Made by a program: the position numbers and the translations under genes. From the NCBI GenBank assembly GCA_949152475.1, contig OX424560.1, positions 18,415,106 to 18,479,105 of the forward strand: a stretch of DNA of 64,000 bases, written 5' to 3'. This DNA comes from Terebella lapidaria (Eukaryota > Annelida > Polychaeta > Terebellida > Terebellidae). Below, in pieces: positions 1 through 10,400 of this stretch. The notes under the pieces were generated by a model. The model saw nothing but the letters and a program-made list of their open reading frames with translations, was not told the origin of the DNA and made no database searches. Numbering within the stretch: position 1 is the first letter of the stretch; each line of letters begins with the position of its first letter.

Positions 1-2286
1 GAACCTTCTACGTTTATACTTATATCACTCGAAATATACTAGTATAGTTTGACATCTCACGTTACCGTAATCAGTCCTAAACGTTACGGTAATCACAGCT
101 GCCAAACTTGATGACGTTACGGTAATCCAGTGACATTTTTTCTCAGACAAAATAAACGTGCATGCCGTAAGTTGAGACAAACATCCAACTCGCTGAATAT
201 TAAACAATGTCCAAACTCCCATATGAATGCTGCAAGTGTACAAAACAAATCGTGATTTCTCTGGAAATGGACATGGACGAAACGAAGCGACTGGCCTCCC
301 GCCATGTTTTTGATTACCGTAACGCGCGTTACGGTAATCGTTTCGACCGGGGGTTCCTACAGTACATTGCCGTATGTGGAATAAACGCTTTTTTTCCCGC
401 TTAAACTCATATTTCGTTACCTCGGCCAAGGTTATGTTTCCGGTCGCGTTTGTTAATCTTAATCCAAAAAAAATATGGACATATTTGGACGAAAGAAATT
501 TTCTTAAAATCATAACACCAATTTTGCATTAAATCGCTACAACAAGTTCTTGGCTAAGGTTCACAGTCTCGTTCAAGAATAAGACTTCAAATCTTCTGTA
601 ACGATTGTAGTTTATTTCGATCCACAAGAAAAGATTACGAGATTCGGTGGCTCATGTAATTCTAGACGAAACAACAAACGTTGAACGATGTGGATTGTTT
701 TATACTACATGAATAACTGTGCAATAATATGTGGCAAACATGCAAAATTCTAATAATTCTGAGAGGTAATTAGTTGTGCAAATTTATGCCATGATACACT
801 GACTGCATGTATGTTAATTTTTCCAGATACAAATTTCGAAGGATGTGGATTATTTTCTACATGAATAATTGTACAATAATCTCAATCGATCAATAAATCA
901 TTTATTCCGAATTGTAACTCAAATATACAAATAATACAAACAAACATGAGACAAAATGGAAGCAATTCGTGGACAACACTAAAGAAAAATAGTTTCTGCA
1001 CAAAAGTGGAGCCCATAAATCAAAATAAACTCGCTGAGAAAACAAACATATATAAGCACAGGCCTGGAACCACACAGTAATACACATACACACTAGTATA
1101 TGTGGGTCACTGTGAGGTCCTAGACACATGGAGACAACTAGGTGAACAACAATAAACTTAGATGGTACTAAAACTATTAAATAAATACAATATATATACA
1201 TATCGGAAATATAGTGAATATCGGGATAACTATAGGGAGCTGTTTTGACATCATCAGGTAGAGAAGTCCAAATACAAATTTCACCAGGGTTCTGATTTAC
1301 CAAGAATCTGAACTGAATTTCCCCAACTAAATTTGGAATTATCCCACTAACTTCAATGCTAAATGCTAACCTTGGTCGATTTAGATTCTCTATGAAATAG
1401 GGCCCTGGTGTACAGTATTGAACTCGAGTTCATGTATCAGTAAAACACGCTTTTTCGCCGTACATTGGGGGTAAATTCCCAACGTTTTCATTTCTTGAGA
1501 TAAAATACTGACATGTGGTTAATAATTACGACTTGATGTCCAATTAGGACACACACAATTTCAAGTTGACATGATGATCCAAAACAAAACTACGGCCAAA
1601 ATTGATACATTAAATGGGCTTTAACAACTTCATATCAGTGTTAGACACTATCCACAATGATACCAGTGTGAAGTTCGATGTACATTTTAAGTGGACTTTT
1701 CTTCATCCCTTCAGGTCTTTATCAGATATTCAATGGTATTGGTGATATGTCATTAGACAGAAGCAGATTTACCAAAACAAAAGATATATTTACAATGATA
1801 AATAGAGAAACAATAACATTAAGACATATCTCAATAAATGTATACAACAAGTTTTACTTTGTAATGATGGCTAACATGTCATGAGTTTATTGCTGTTATG
1901 TGCGACTCTGTACAACTTTCAATGTTTCACACCTGAAAGTTTTGCCATTCTTCAAGGATCGACTGTAAACTGGATCCTCTAACCCCAGAAATTAGGGTTC
2001 CTTTGCCAACTGTACTGGGGATGGCTGAGAACTGATGGATACAACTCCTATCATAGACCAAAAGATCAATATAATTTGTCACAGAATTTTGGTAAAAGAC
2101 GAAAAGCAGATATACTAGATATATTTGGCTCAAGTCACATATTAACTTCAGAGCTAGTTTTCTAACAATGGTAGAAATATCTCGCTCAATCGGTTTAACC
2201 AAATCGATTTTATTTGCAAGACTAGATAGTGGAAATAATCGAGCAATTCCAGGTCTTTCTGGGTGAACAGGATTCTGCAAGGGTTA
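1..2286. other. Intergenic DNA with 3' flank of TRPA-like gene 1
   Basis: I see no convincing coding region. The left 340 bases hold several copies of GTTACGGTAATC, annotated separately. The stretch from about 500 to 1900 is AT-rich with no recognised element. On the minus strand an AATAAA lies near 1887 to 1892, about 400 bases past the stop codon of gene 1, and is a candidate poly(A) signal. The open frames here are short and lack family features. Confidence 0.6.
60..339. repeat. Cluster of GTTACGGTAATC repeats with a 28-bp perfect palindrome
   Basis: The 12-mer GTTACGGTAATC occurs near 85 and 117, a one-base variant (GTTACCGTAATC) near 61, and two copies face each other at 312-339. There they form a perfect palindrome whose half is GATTACCGTAACGC. 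Repetition plus palindromy suggests a protein-binding site or the terminus of a small repeat element. I do not recognise the family. Confidence 0.6.
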
Positions 2287-3775
2287 CTAATCTCCGTTTT
2301 GTTTCCGGTCAGACAGGGGATTGCTTTCTGGATTGGTATTGGCTGTACCCTCACTGCAGCAGGATTTTTTAAAATGTAGACGAATCCATTCCATGGTCAC
2401 TTGACATTCCATACTCAAATCCACTGACGATTCAAATGCATAAACTCTGCTGTTAGTTTGAAGCTCCTGGATGTCACCAACTGCCAGACCGACAAGGATG
2501 TTCATGATGGCAATGTTCATGATCCCAATGAACAAGACAAAGATTATGTTGGTGAGAACCACAAACTGGGCCTGCTCCGAAACGTTCTCTGCGAAAAATA
2601 TGGCACTGAAATCCAACTCGCCAATAGTAAACGATAACGACCTCATAATGGAGGTACCTAGGTTACTGAATGATTCCTGGTTGTGCAAAAGGCTGTTAAA
2701 CGTTAAGGCCATGATGAAAATGAAGAAACCAAATACAGGTAAGAAGATAATAATCGACCTCATAACATGAAAGATGATGATGAATCGACGCCTGAACCAA
2801 CCAAATGGACCTACCCACAATTTGGTCAGCATCCAGGCAGCATTAATCCAACCTAGACACATAACCATGACACCAAATTGATAAATTTCTGGCGAAAAAT
2901 TGTGCATGCCAATAACAGAGACTGCGAGACTGCCGAGTGTTACCACGATATCTGCATAGTTACTCGCTTGTTTCCAGTAATGTACTCGCTTGGCAATCAT
3001 TTGAATGCCCTCGAAAATCATGAGGAGGATGGACGAAACCAACATTGTCCACTGGGCCAACTTCTGAAAAGAGACTGGGATTTCAGTGATCATCTCAGTT
3101 GACATATTTTTTGACACATTTCCAAATTGTGGGTCCTTAAAATGGGAAGCGACGTTGAACGTGAGCGAACCAACTAGAACGAAGTAAATTAGAAGACATG
3201 GGATAGCGAAGAACCACACGTCATGTCTCCAGCAACTTGCCAGATACGCCTTGGTATAGAAGTGTTCTATTACGGGTAAATACGCTTTTTTACATATTGC
3301 CTCCAGCAAACGAGTTTGATGTTTTGTTTGGATTCCTTTAGTAGAGAATGGCTGTTTTTCATACAGGAGTTTGAAGTCACTTGGACGTTGTTTTTTGGCA
3401 ACACTTTGTAAAGTTTTCTCATTGCATGGTTCATCTTCAGTGTCACCATCTGAGGTTGTGACTTCATTCATGCATTCGTTTGCCATGTCGTTATACAAGA
3501 CATCGAGGACCCCTAGCACACTATCTACCTTGGACTTCACAGAAGCATCATCATCAGAATCTGGTTGGTAGGTTGTTTGGTGAGCAAAAGTGGGTTTGAT
3601 GAGGAATTCTAAGGCAACTTTTGTTTTATTTGGAGAGTCTTTCAATATTGTACACACGGTCTGAATGTTCATTTCTCTCTTCTCGTGAGCGTCACCACCC
3701 AGGAGTTGAGGTTTGGAACCAAGTAAACATACGAGGGTCTGTGTATCAGCGTACGTCAAGTGTTCCAAACAGTCT
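2287..3775 (-). CDS. TRPA-like cation channel without ankyrin repeats (gene 1), exon 2
   Basis: This last exon encodes most of a 515-residue plasma-membrane channel. Residues about 20-190 are cytoplasmic, with a helical, possibly death-fold-like stretch at 20-80 and an acidic linker. Six membrane helices follow, roughly S1 206-226, S2 260-280, S3 294-310, S4 317-336, S5 351-379 and S6 424-449. The pore segment TIGELDF is at 403-409. The S6 exit reads MNILVGLAVGDI, close to the MNLLIGLAVGDI of vertebrate TRPA1, which points to the TRPA family. The splice acceptor is a T-rich tract ending TTGTAG at 3776, and the exon starts in phase 2. An in-frame ATG at 3798 lies inside the intron and is not the real start. 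TRPA channels normally carry a dozen or more ankyrin repeats before S1; none is present here. Whether it forms channels alone or with gene 2 is unknown. Confidence 0.8.
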
Positions 3776-4350
3776 CTACAATAAAAAAAACATGACAATA
3801 CAACCAGAGATTGTTGACCGTCACACTACAGAAATTTTGATTCCACCAAAGGTTTCTTCCCAGGCACAAGCTAGCCAGGCAGGCAATTGTGTCTATCATG
3901 ATAACTGCACGATATAAACTATAACTAGTACTTTCATATTTACCACTACAACTATATTTTCAAACAGTTTTCCTTGGTTCTATTACTCAATATACATGTA
4001 CATGAGATCGAGAAAAGTGGAGTCAGTTTGTATGCCAACAACAACATACCGTGTTGGCCAAACAAGTGTTGATGGCCTCTCAAATATTATACTCGTTCAT
4101 TCCCAGGTGAAGTGACTTTCTCATTTTCACAGAATGGTAGAATTAACATTGAATTTAGCCCAGGAACTTGGAATTCTCGACATGATAACTGTCATACAAA
4201 GTAATGTACTAATGATTCCACTTGTGGAGAACATTTGTGACTACAATCAGATCAGACAGATAGGCTGATTTCACTTCTCGGAACCACAAGTACACTCTGA
4301 CTATCGTGATATATTTTCCTTGTTGTGCTCAGTAATCATATCTAGCCTAC
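3776..4350 (-). other. Intron 1 of TRPA-like gene 1
   Basis: It starts GTAGGC and ends in a T-rich tract plus TTGTAG, matching metazoan splice consensus. It interrupts a codon in phase 2. No repeat or RNA gene is seen inside. Confidence 0.6.
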
Positions 4351-4409
4351 CGAATTTTTGATTCCAGATTTTCTTGTCTGGCTCCGTCTTGTCCCTCGGC
4401 GATGTCCAT
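4351..4409 (-). CDS. TRPA-like gene 1, exon 1 (start exon)
   Basis: The exon begins with ATG at 4409 in a good context (CAACAATGG), with an in-frame TGA 13 codons upstream. It encodes 19 codons plus two bases (MDIAEGQDGARQENLESKI, then CG) and ends at a GTAGGC donor starting at 4350. Joining CG to the A at 3775 restores an arginine codon and keeps the frame, giving a 1548-nt coding sequence including the stop. The intron (3776-4350) is 575 bases. The model is inferred from sequence only. Confidence 0.65.
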
Positions 4410-5290
4410 TGTTGAATGCTTTTGAACTGACTCTCCGGTAACCACTCACTCCTTTTGAACAGTAATAATTATAATACTAAGCACATTGCATTAGTACATT
4501 CAAACTTGTGGTATCACCATTTCCTGAAGTGTTGATAAATCTATCTGCTATCAAACGAAGAGATTATAAAGTGTTTACCTCCACGACCTCACATTTATAC
4601 ACACGTATACACGAGACAGATCTAGTCGTATAATGCATGTATAGACATACAGACAAAAAATCTTGTGTGGTAAAAAGTATTACCACTTGTCCACGTAACC
4701 ACCGATCAGTTGGACGACAGGTGCACACACAGATATGTCGGTGGGAGCTTTTGTGAGGGGGAGGGAGGGGGTATTGCTGAAATCACCATGCCGTATCGGG
4801 CCCAAGTACCATACACTGCGCCTGAATACTACTCGTCCACTAAATGAATGCCATTTAATCCGTCTGTCACCTTTTTAATCCTTATTGAATATAGGAGAAG
4901 GCGCAGTGTATGATACTTGGGCCAAGTATCGTATTCCAGGAATGTAATCAGGTGAATTCTTTTTCTTTTTCCTTGAGGTAAAATGATTCACTTTCGTTTT
5001 CAGAACTGTACACAACTGCAGAACTAAACATGTATATGTATGTCAAATGCAACGATGTCGACTATAATAGAAAGAAATAGTACAGGGGTCGGCCCAAGTC
5101 ATTACCCGGTCTGTGATAATCACACACTTCAGTACAACAGCCGTAACCATGAGGCCAAATGTTATTTTGTTGAATTCGAGCAGCCCGTTGGGGCTCAACT
5201 GGGTACCGGGCTGTCAAGATGGTTATGGACCATGTCCGTATTCCCATATTAGGAGATATGCGAGATATATATGCTCGTACATATACATGC
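4410..5290. other. Upstream flank of gene 1
   Basis: No coding region is supported apart from the start exon of gene 1 just to the left. The stretch holds the small hairpin element at 4799-4923. The promoter of gene 1 should be here, but I see no convincing core element. Confidence 0.5.
4799..4923. mobile_element. Small hairpin MITE-like element
   Basis: Arms of 25 bases at 4799-4823 and 4899-4923 are near-perfect inverted repeats beginning GGCCCAAGTA and ending CACTGCGCCT, with a 75-base loop. Size and structure fit a miniature inverted-repeat element. No clear target duplication is visible. Confidence 0.5.
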
Positions 5291-5292
5291 TA

Positions 5293-5870
5293 AACGAGAC
5301 AATCAGAGATTGCAGACCCTCGCCCTTCAGATTCAGTCACTAAAAGCTGATAACCTTTGTATTTTCAACGTGGGCGATAATCGGGAATTTTGGTCATACG
5401 ACAATTGGTCATATATCAAATGGTCGGTAATTAGCCATAGAAAAATACAAAAATCATGGGAGAATTAATCATTAATAAAAGTAGAGTTCCTGCGATGTCC
5501 CTATTTTGACCACATTCTCGACCACGGCATGAATTCTTGACACTGACCTTCCAAACTTTGCATGCTCACCCAGATTTATACTGCGTAAAATATTCTATTG
5601 AATATCTTCAGTGGTTTCTGAATTATTAATACTTACCCAGATTTATACTGCGTAAAATATTCTATTGAATATCTTCAGTGGTTTCTGAATTATTAATACT
5701 TGTAATATTATGAATTGGTAATTCCAGCTGAAATTTTTAGGGAAAACTAATCATGAATATAAGCGAAGTTATTGCACCTTTTCGATTTTGACCTCCTCTG
5801 TGACCTTGACCTCGTAGTTCAATATTGAACTGTAAAATTTCACCGTGATGTTTAACGTGTTGAACTGTTA
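5293..5870 (+). repeat. Dispersed repeat family R1, copy 1
   Basis: The block begins AACGAGACAATCAGAG, contains GGGCGATAAT, GGTCGGTAATT and GAAAAATACAAAAAT, and ends around GAACTGTAAAATTTCAC. The same modules recur in order at 23039-23640, so this is a copy of a noncoding interspersed repeat of about 580 bp. It contains the 67-bp tandem duplication at 5568-5701. Confidence 0.6.
5568..5701. repeat. 67-bp tandem duplication, two copies
   Basis: Two adjacent, apparently identical 67-bp copies (5568-5634 and 5635-5701) start ACCCAGATTTATACTG. The lack of divergence indicates a recent local duplication inside the R1 repeat. Confidence 0.85.
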
Positions 5871-5873
5871 AAA

Positions 5874-6164
5874 TTGTCCATCATGTATAACATAAACAAT
5901 GATTCTGCTCCGGAATATCTGAAATGTAATTTTACCCCTAATTCTTCAGGTCATGCAACTAGATCCAACATAGCTTCTTTTGCCATACCTCGTGTGAATA
6001 GTTTTGGTGCATCCTCATTCATGTATTCTGCCACCCTTTTGTGGAATAATCTCCCATTATCAATTCGAAGGTCTCCATCCAAACAATCATTCAAAAAGCT
6101 AGTCAAAGATTATATTTTTAATAACCTAATTGGTGCTAGTCAAGCCTTATATGTATATTATTAG
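5874..6164 (+). pseudogene. LINE reverse-transcriptase ORF, C-terminal fragment
   Basis: The roughly 95 residues match the usual C-terminal tail of non-LTR retrotransposon ORF2 proteins: a basic/serine stretch, then FGASSFMYSATLLWNNLP, then SFKKLVKDYIF, equivalent to the common 'SF....LWN.LP..IR....SFK..LK..LF' tail. The catalytic reverse transcriptase part is missing, as in typical 5'-truncated copies. Assignment to a LINE clade is not possible from this fragment. Confidence 0.65.
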
Positions 6165-6245
6165 GTTTTGTACTCTTATTTGTAATTTTTGTTTTTATTT
6201 ATTTTTATTTCCAATTTTGTACTTGTACTTAATTCTTGTATCAGT

Positions 6246-6271
6246 TATTATTATTATTATTATTATTATTA

Positions 6272-6323
<52 letters not shown>
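6246..6323. repeat. (TTA)n microsatellite
   Basis: About 78 bases of TTA/ATT trinucleotide with one small interruption, lying in the LINE 3' region. Likely length-polymorphic. Confidence 0.9.
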
Positions 6324-6649
6324 GAGTATTAGTATTTATTATTTTTACAACTATTAGATTACTATATTTGTTATCATTTACTAGTCGATGTGTTCTTGCT
6401 AGCCTGTCGTCCATCTTAAGAGGACCACAATGGAAATAAGTGCCTTTTTGGCTGCTTTTTTGTTCTATCCTCGGCAATATTTTACTACATGTACGTGTTT
6501 TTACCTGTATATTTTATTGCCAAATAAAAATCAATCAATCAATCAATCTATTATCAAGGCACATTTCATGAACGAAAACGGTTCAAACAGATTGATAACT
6601 GGCTTCACACTATGGTCTCGAATCTCAGAACACTCACAAGTCATGAAAT

Positions 6650-7290
6650 CGTGACCCCCAAATCTTCGACCTTGGGCGATAATTGAGTTCTGGTCTTAAG
6701 ACGATCGGTTGTACGCCATACGATCGGGAATTGGCCAAAGAAAAATACAAAAATAGGCTGAAAATTTAATATTGATTAGAAACGGAGTTATAGCCAATTA
6801 TGTGATTTTCTTTTTTCGGTTGCCATGGTAACCGTTTCATCCGATTTTGGCAAAATTTGAGAGGGTCTGAGCCACTACCATAGCACTCCAGCCCTATAAA
6901 TTTCAGATCGATTGGACCGTTTGCCTTTGAGTTATGAGAGCAGACATTTGCACTGAAACGTCGCTGGCCAAATATAACCGAAATCGTGACCCCCAATTTT
7001 TCGACATCGGGCGATAATGGAGCGTTTTCGTCTTACGTCCATCGGTCGTACACCATACGATCGGGAATTGGCCAAAGAAAACTCCAAAAATAGTTGGAAA
7101 AATTAATATCAAGTAGAACCGGAGGTAGAGCCAATTATGTGATTTTCACTTTTTCCGTAGCCATGGCAAGCGTTTTCATCCGATTTTGACCAAATTTGAG
7201 GAGGACCGAGCCACTGCCGCTTCATCCCTATGAATTTCACACCGATCGGACCATTTGTTTCCGAGTTACGGGGGGCGAGGGTAACAATAG
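6650..7290 (+). repeat. Tandem pair of an R1-related repeat
   Basis: Two diverged copies, about 6650-6985 and 6986-7290, share the ordered modules GTGACCCCCAA, GGGCGATAAT, CATACGATCGGGAATTGGCC, AAAGAAAA and GCCAATTATGTGATTTTC. They resemble the R1 repeat but carry different ends. No ORF is supported. Confidence 0.6.
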
Positions 7291-8754
7291 ATTATACTGA
7301 TTTACACATTTTTCAAAAAAATATTCCAATCATCTGATTCTATAGCCCGGGCTTTACATGAGAGTAAAGTTAGTTCTAAGCCTTTGCCATCATATCACAG
7401 ATAATAATCGCCCTGCAGTGTTGTACTGATATTGCTAAACAGAACATTTAAGGTGCGGTATGAGCGCATTAGTGAGCTATGGTATATTTAAGTTGGTGCT
7501 AGGGGCCTATCTAACCAATGAGGGGGTTAGATCCCCATGGTGAAAGTCAAATACCGCACCGTGGTCAACAGGAAACCAGCCAGACATGAGTAGTAGCATA
7601 TAGCTGGTTTTCATTGCACATTAAACCATACCTGCATTGTTCTCGCAGGTGTTCAATCAATGCTGTATGTTGGTTAATCACCTGCCGGTCACGACCCCCT
7701 GTTCCTCGGGGTTTCTCTATTTCTTAGTATTTTTCTCAAGCATAGCATTATACTGGAACGAAGCTATCACGTTGTTGCCATATAATGAATATATAACATC
7801 ATATCTTACCAATATATTGTGATAACAATACAACCATCTATATCGAGATAAACGTCTCGTTAAATCGAAATGTTTTTCTCGTATTATCGAGATATTTCCC
7901 CATGCGTACATCCTTAACCTTCACTATTTGATCAGTATCACTCTGCATGCAAATAACAGGGTATGCATGCTTGTAATATTATTTGCAAATTATATTCATG
8001 ATTATTGGCCTTCATCAACGTTCTAATCATTATAAGGTGACGATCATCTCGATATAACGAGTTAATTACCCCGATATTACGAGAAAAAATAATGATATAA
8101 TATCGTGATAATTTTTTTTCATGTGTCCTAAATCAGGCACCGTAGAACCAACGAGCTCTGCAAATACGTAGACCTGAGCAATGAGAGGAAATGAATATTG
8201 CTCACATATCATCAAGTGTGCAAGGCTGCGAGCCCAAGAATGGCGTATAAATGATTGATATCATTGCAGGAATCAAACACTATTTGACGATCACATGCCG
8301 AAGATGAACTGGATTTGGTTAACAAACATTCATATGGTTGGGTATATTTTAAAAAAAAAAACGAAAAACACGCTAATATTGTCGCTCGTGAGATCATCAC
8401 GATTAACTTACCTAAAACATCTTACGGGTGGCGTGCATGTAAACACATCAATCTTAGCGAATTAATGTTGTGGATTCCCTGAATGTTCCTCTGCGTGACA
8501 GCGTGGGTCACCTGTACTCAATGACTGGCCAGTAGCGATGCATCTGTATTTTAACCGTTCTGAATCGACTGATGTTTTCGCAACTACCGTTAAAATGAAT
8601 AATGGCTTGCTTTTGCTGGCATACTTGTACTTGGCGAAAGTGCAAGGTGCCCGCACGGGCCAAGTACAAGTATTGGCATCCCACTACAATAAGATCCTGC
8701 ATTGGTGGCAATGATAGCGAATATATATATTAAAAAAACAGGTCCACAAAATAC
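7291..8754. other. Noncoding DNA, no gene recognised
   Basis: AT-rich sequence with short ORFs only. From about 7840 to 8110, segments such as 'tctcgttaaatcga' and 'tcgatataacgag' recur in both orientations, suggesting a degraded inverted-repeat element, but I cannot define ends. No RNA gene or conserved domain is seen. Confidence 0.5.
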
Positions 8755-8829
8755 CTCCATATACGGTGGCTGATATGTGACATCTAAATTTTTTTTGCAG
8801 GACACCAATTTAAAAAAATAGCAAAATAT

Positions 8830-9800
8830 TCTATTCATGAATAAAACTATTCTATTCGCGAATAAAACATTCTATTCACGAATAAAACATTCTATTCGCG
8901 AATAAAACATTCTATTCATGAATAAAACGTTCTATTCGTGAATAAAACATTCTATTCATGAATAAAACGTTCTATTCGCGAATAAAATGTTCTATTCGCG
9001 AATAAAACGTTCTATTCGCGAATAAAACGTTCTATTCGCGAATAAAACATTCTATTCGCGAATAAAACGTTCTATTCGCGAATAAAACGTTCTATTTGCG
9101 AATAAAACATTCTATTCATGAATAAAACGTTCTATTCGCGAATAAAACATTTTATTCACGAATAAAACATTCTATTCGCGAATAAAACGTTCTATTCGCG
9201 AATAAAACGTTCTATTTGCGAATAAAACATTCTATTCGTGAATAAAACGTTCTATTCGCGAATAAAACGTTCTAATCGCGAATAAAACATTTTATTCACG
9301 AATAAAAGTTCTATTCGCGAATAAAACATTTTATTCACGAATAAAAGTTCTATTCGCGAATAAAACGTTCTATTCGCGAATAAAACGTTCTATTCGCGAA
9401 TAAAACGTTCTATTTGCGAATAAAACGTTCTATTCGCGAATAAAATGTTCTATTCGCGAATAAAACATTTTATTCATGAATAAAACGTTCTATTCGCGAA
9501 TAATACATTCTATTCACAAATAAAACGTTCAATTCGCGAATAAAACGTTCTATTTGCGAATAAAACATTCTATTCGTGAATAAAATATTCTATTCGCGAA
9601 TAAAACATTCTATTCACGAATAAAACTATTCTATTTGCGAATAAAACATTCTATTCACGAATAAATCTATTCTATTTGCGAATAAAACATTCTATTCACA
9701 AATAAAACATTCTATTCACGAATAGAACATTCTATCCACGAATAAAACATTCTATTCACGAATAAAACGTTCTATTCGCGAATAAAACGTTCTATTCACC
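8830..9800. repeat. Left satellite array, unit AAAACGTTCTATTCGCGAAT
   Basis: About 48 tandem copies of a 20-bp unit whose core ATTCGCGAAT is itself a perfect palindrome. Differences between units are nearly all at the CpG positions (CGCG becomes CGTG, CACG, CATG or TGCG; ACGTT becomes ACATT), the pattern expected from decay of methylated CpG. Confidence 0.9.
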
Positions 9801-9889
9801 AATAATACTCAATAAGTTACAGTTGCTATGAGTAACAAAAGCTTCTATACATCACAGTGACACATCGACATGCTGGGACCATTCAACAA

Positions 9890-10400
9890 ATAGAATGTTT
9901 TATTCGTGAATAGAACGTTTTATTCGTGAATAGAATGTTTTGTTCGCGAATAGAACGTTTTATTCGCGAATAGAACGTTTTATTCACGAATAGAATGTTT
10001 TATTCGCGAATAGAACGTTTTATTCGTGAATAGAACGTTTTATTCGCGAATAGAATGTTTTATTCGCAAATAGAACGTTTTATTCGCGAATAGAACGTTT
10101 TATTCGTGAATAGAATGTTTTATTCACGAATAGAACATTTTATTTGTGAATAGAATGTTTTATTCGCGAATAGAACGTTCTATTCGTGAATAGAATGTTT
10201 AATTCACGAATAGAATGTTTTATTCACGAATAGAACGTTTTATTCGCGAATAGAACGTTTTATTCACGAATAGAACGTTTTATTCACGAATAGAATGTTT
10301 TATTCGTGAATAGAATGTTTTATTCGCGAATAGAACGATTTATTCGTGAATAGAATGTTTTATTCGCGAATAGAATAGTTTTATTCACGAATAGAATATT
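9890..10400. repeat. Right satellite array, inverted
   Basis: About 26 copies of the same 20-bp unit in opposite orientation (AATAGAACGTTTTATTCGCG). Together with the left array it makes a long, imperfect hairpin-forming inverted repeat. Confidence 0.9.

Larger units (their letters stand above)
5874..6549 (+). mobile_element. 5'-truncated LINE with short-repeat 3' tail
   Basis: Coding tail at 5874-6164, then a 3' untranslated part containing a TTA microsatellite, ending in CAAATAAAAATCAATCAATC-type tandem TCAA units at about 6520-6549. A tandem 4-mer tail instead of poly(A) is common for some LINE clades. The 5' boundary is uncertain. Confidence 0.55.

Noticed and set aside
25..513. 162-codon minus-strand ORF
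   Set aside because: Biased low-information sequence crossing the palindromic repeats; no domain, no splice or Kozak support.
8830..10400. Regular 20-bp repeats that could suggest a CRISPR array
   Set aside because: Units are contiguous with no spacers, are palindromic, lie in a TIR-bounded eukaryotic element and no cas genes exist.
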